41,036 bases of DNA from a virus, in the IMG/VR virus record IMGVR_UViG_3300046167_000725, positions 1 through 41,036 of that record, one strand, 5' to 3'. The first letter of the stretch is position 1. Every line of letters begins with the position of its first letter. Position numbers and translations under genes: made by a program. Below, piece by piece: positions 40,334 to 41,036 of this stretch. Under the pieces are notes generated by a model. The model had not been told where the DNA came from and ran no database searches. It saw only the letters and a program-made list of their open reading frames with translations.

Positions 40334-40428
40334 AGGATGAGGAGGAGATTCAGGTTTGCACAGAGTGTCAGGGTTCCAACCAGATCACACTACCTGACGG
40401 CTCCACCCAGTGTGGAAACTGTGACTAA
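40318..40428 (+). CDS. Mini zinc-ribbon protein, 36 aa, right copy
   Basis: Corresponds to 3137-3247; two nucleotide changes, one of them synonymous (TCA to TCC), cysteines kept. Confidence 0.65.
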   Translation: MHPALEDEEEIQVCTECQGSNQITLPDGSTQCGNCD

Positions 40429-40446
40429 GCTGCCGAAACGTAATGA

Positions 40447-40470
40447 CCCCCAGCAATGGGGGTTTTTTTT
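40447..40470 (+). terminator. Rho-independent terminator, right copy
   Basis: Same C5-loop-G5-T8 structure as at 3266-3289. Confidence 0.85.
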
Positions 40471-41036
40471 GGAAATCGCCTCGCTTCGCTCGGGTAGAAT
40501 GTCGCGGCAAGCCGCGTCGTTTATTAAGGTCAAAGGCAAGGTCAAAGGCATAAATGCCCCAGCAAGCTGGGAGAAGCAACTGCGCTTTTGCTATGACCTA
40601 GCACTGATAGGTGTATAGCTTTGATTAACTTTTACTTTATGGGGACTAGATGTGTGGCAACCAACCTGCCGGTTCCAACGTTTTTGCTAAGAGAAGTCAC
40701 TGAAACGTGAGGGAGTGGTACATAGACCAACCTATTATCACTGATCACCTTCGGGAGTAACCGAGGGCTTAGTGGTTCCCAGCGGTTTGATCGTACTAAT
40801 AGTTAATCTTGGGTGCCATATTGACACTCACTGGTACGCATCCATCGGGTCAACTGCCACGGCGGGTCAAGGTCAAGGGCTACGTTGGCGCAAGCGCCAG
40901 CCGTCTTTTCGAGGGGGTACCCCTCGAGCTCCCCAAGGTCAAAGTCAAAGTCAAAGGCGAAGCCGCGGCGGAGCCGCACCTTCCTTACCCCCCCATACCC
41001 CCCCAAGGGGGGGCAACGGCAACGTCAGGACCGGAG
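40471..41036. other. Non-coding hairpin-rich region, right copy, cut at window end
   Basis: Corresponds to 3290-3855 with two substitutions only (near 40472 and 40820). All REP-like elements B, C and D and the GTA-centred palindrome are present. The window ends about 65 nt before the terS start position of the left copy. Confidence 0.7.

Larger units (their letters stand above)
37136..41036. repeat. Direct terminal repeat, right copy
   Basis: Diverged second copy of 1-3855. Identity is very high in 37136-37680 and 40145-41036, lower in between, with four one-base insertions in the ArdC-like gene, two in the 114-aa gene, a 5-nt deletion near 38978 and a net insertion of about 48 nt near 39290-39420. 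Confidence 0.95.

Overview
The window is a complete small tailed-phage genome of about 37.15 kb, written linearly with its start repeated at its end: positions 1-3855 reappear at 37136-41036. The phage calls rest on a terminase pair with an HNH nuclease between the subunits, portal, scaffold, major capsid protein, connector and tail genes, and three large internal-virion-type proteins. There is no tape-measure protein, tail tube or sheath, so a short-tailed (podovirus-like) virion is inferred. The structural proteins resemble those of uncultured marine podoviruses. The host cannot be named from sequence; the base composition and REP-like intergenic elements would suit a gammaproteobacterium, but this is a weak inference. 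No tRNA, rRNA, CRISPR array, transposase, integrase, DNA polymerase or RNA polymerase was seen.

Layout. (1) 1-1965 and 35862-37218 form one leftward operon when the sequence is circularised, with promoter at 1995-2022. It encodes a 24-aa membrane peptide, several unknown small proteins, three small CxxC proteins, an ArdC-type anti-restriction protein and a possible ribbon-helix-helix protein. Gene ends overlap by ATGA throughout. (2) 2023-2535 is non-coding, with REP-like repeats. (3) 2536-3247 holds three small rightward genes ending at a strong terminator. (4) 3290-3919 is non-coding, full of hairpins and GTCAAA repeats, and almost unchanged between the two terminal copies. (5) 3920-31599 is the rightward late block: terS, HNH, terL, portal, collagen-like fibre, scaffold, capsid, receptor-binding-type proteins, lipoprotein, connector and tail proteins, and internal virion proteins including a 1,540-aa protein with a lytic-transglycosylase-like domain. 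(6) 31589-34238 is a leftward replication/recombination operon (replication initiator, zinc protein, NinB-like protein, HNH nuclease, winged helix). Iterons inside the initiator gene mark a likely lambda-O-style origin. (7) 34239-34484 is a divergent control region with inverted repeats. (8) 34485-35616 is a short rightward operon: single-strand annealing protein, a possible ssDNA-binding protein and a DUF4224-like protein.

How it may work (inference). The initiator binds its internal iterons and recruits host replication proteins. The annealing protein, NinB and HNH nuclease process replicating DNA. The small leftward operon acts early against host defences and host control. The late block packages DNA into a scaffolded HK97-type head, and the large internal proteins enter the cell wall at infection. 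No holin, endolysin or spanin pair could be assigned with confidence.

The two terminal copies are not identical. They differ by many synonymous codon changes, by a roughly 50-bp REP-like insertion, and by frameshifting indels on either side. This looks like two natural strain variants joined at the ends of a circular assembly, with some sequencing errors on top. Three more single-base frameshifts interrupt late genes in the unique region (about 17141, 30540 and 31180).
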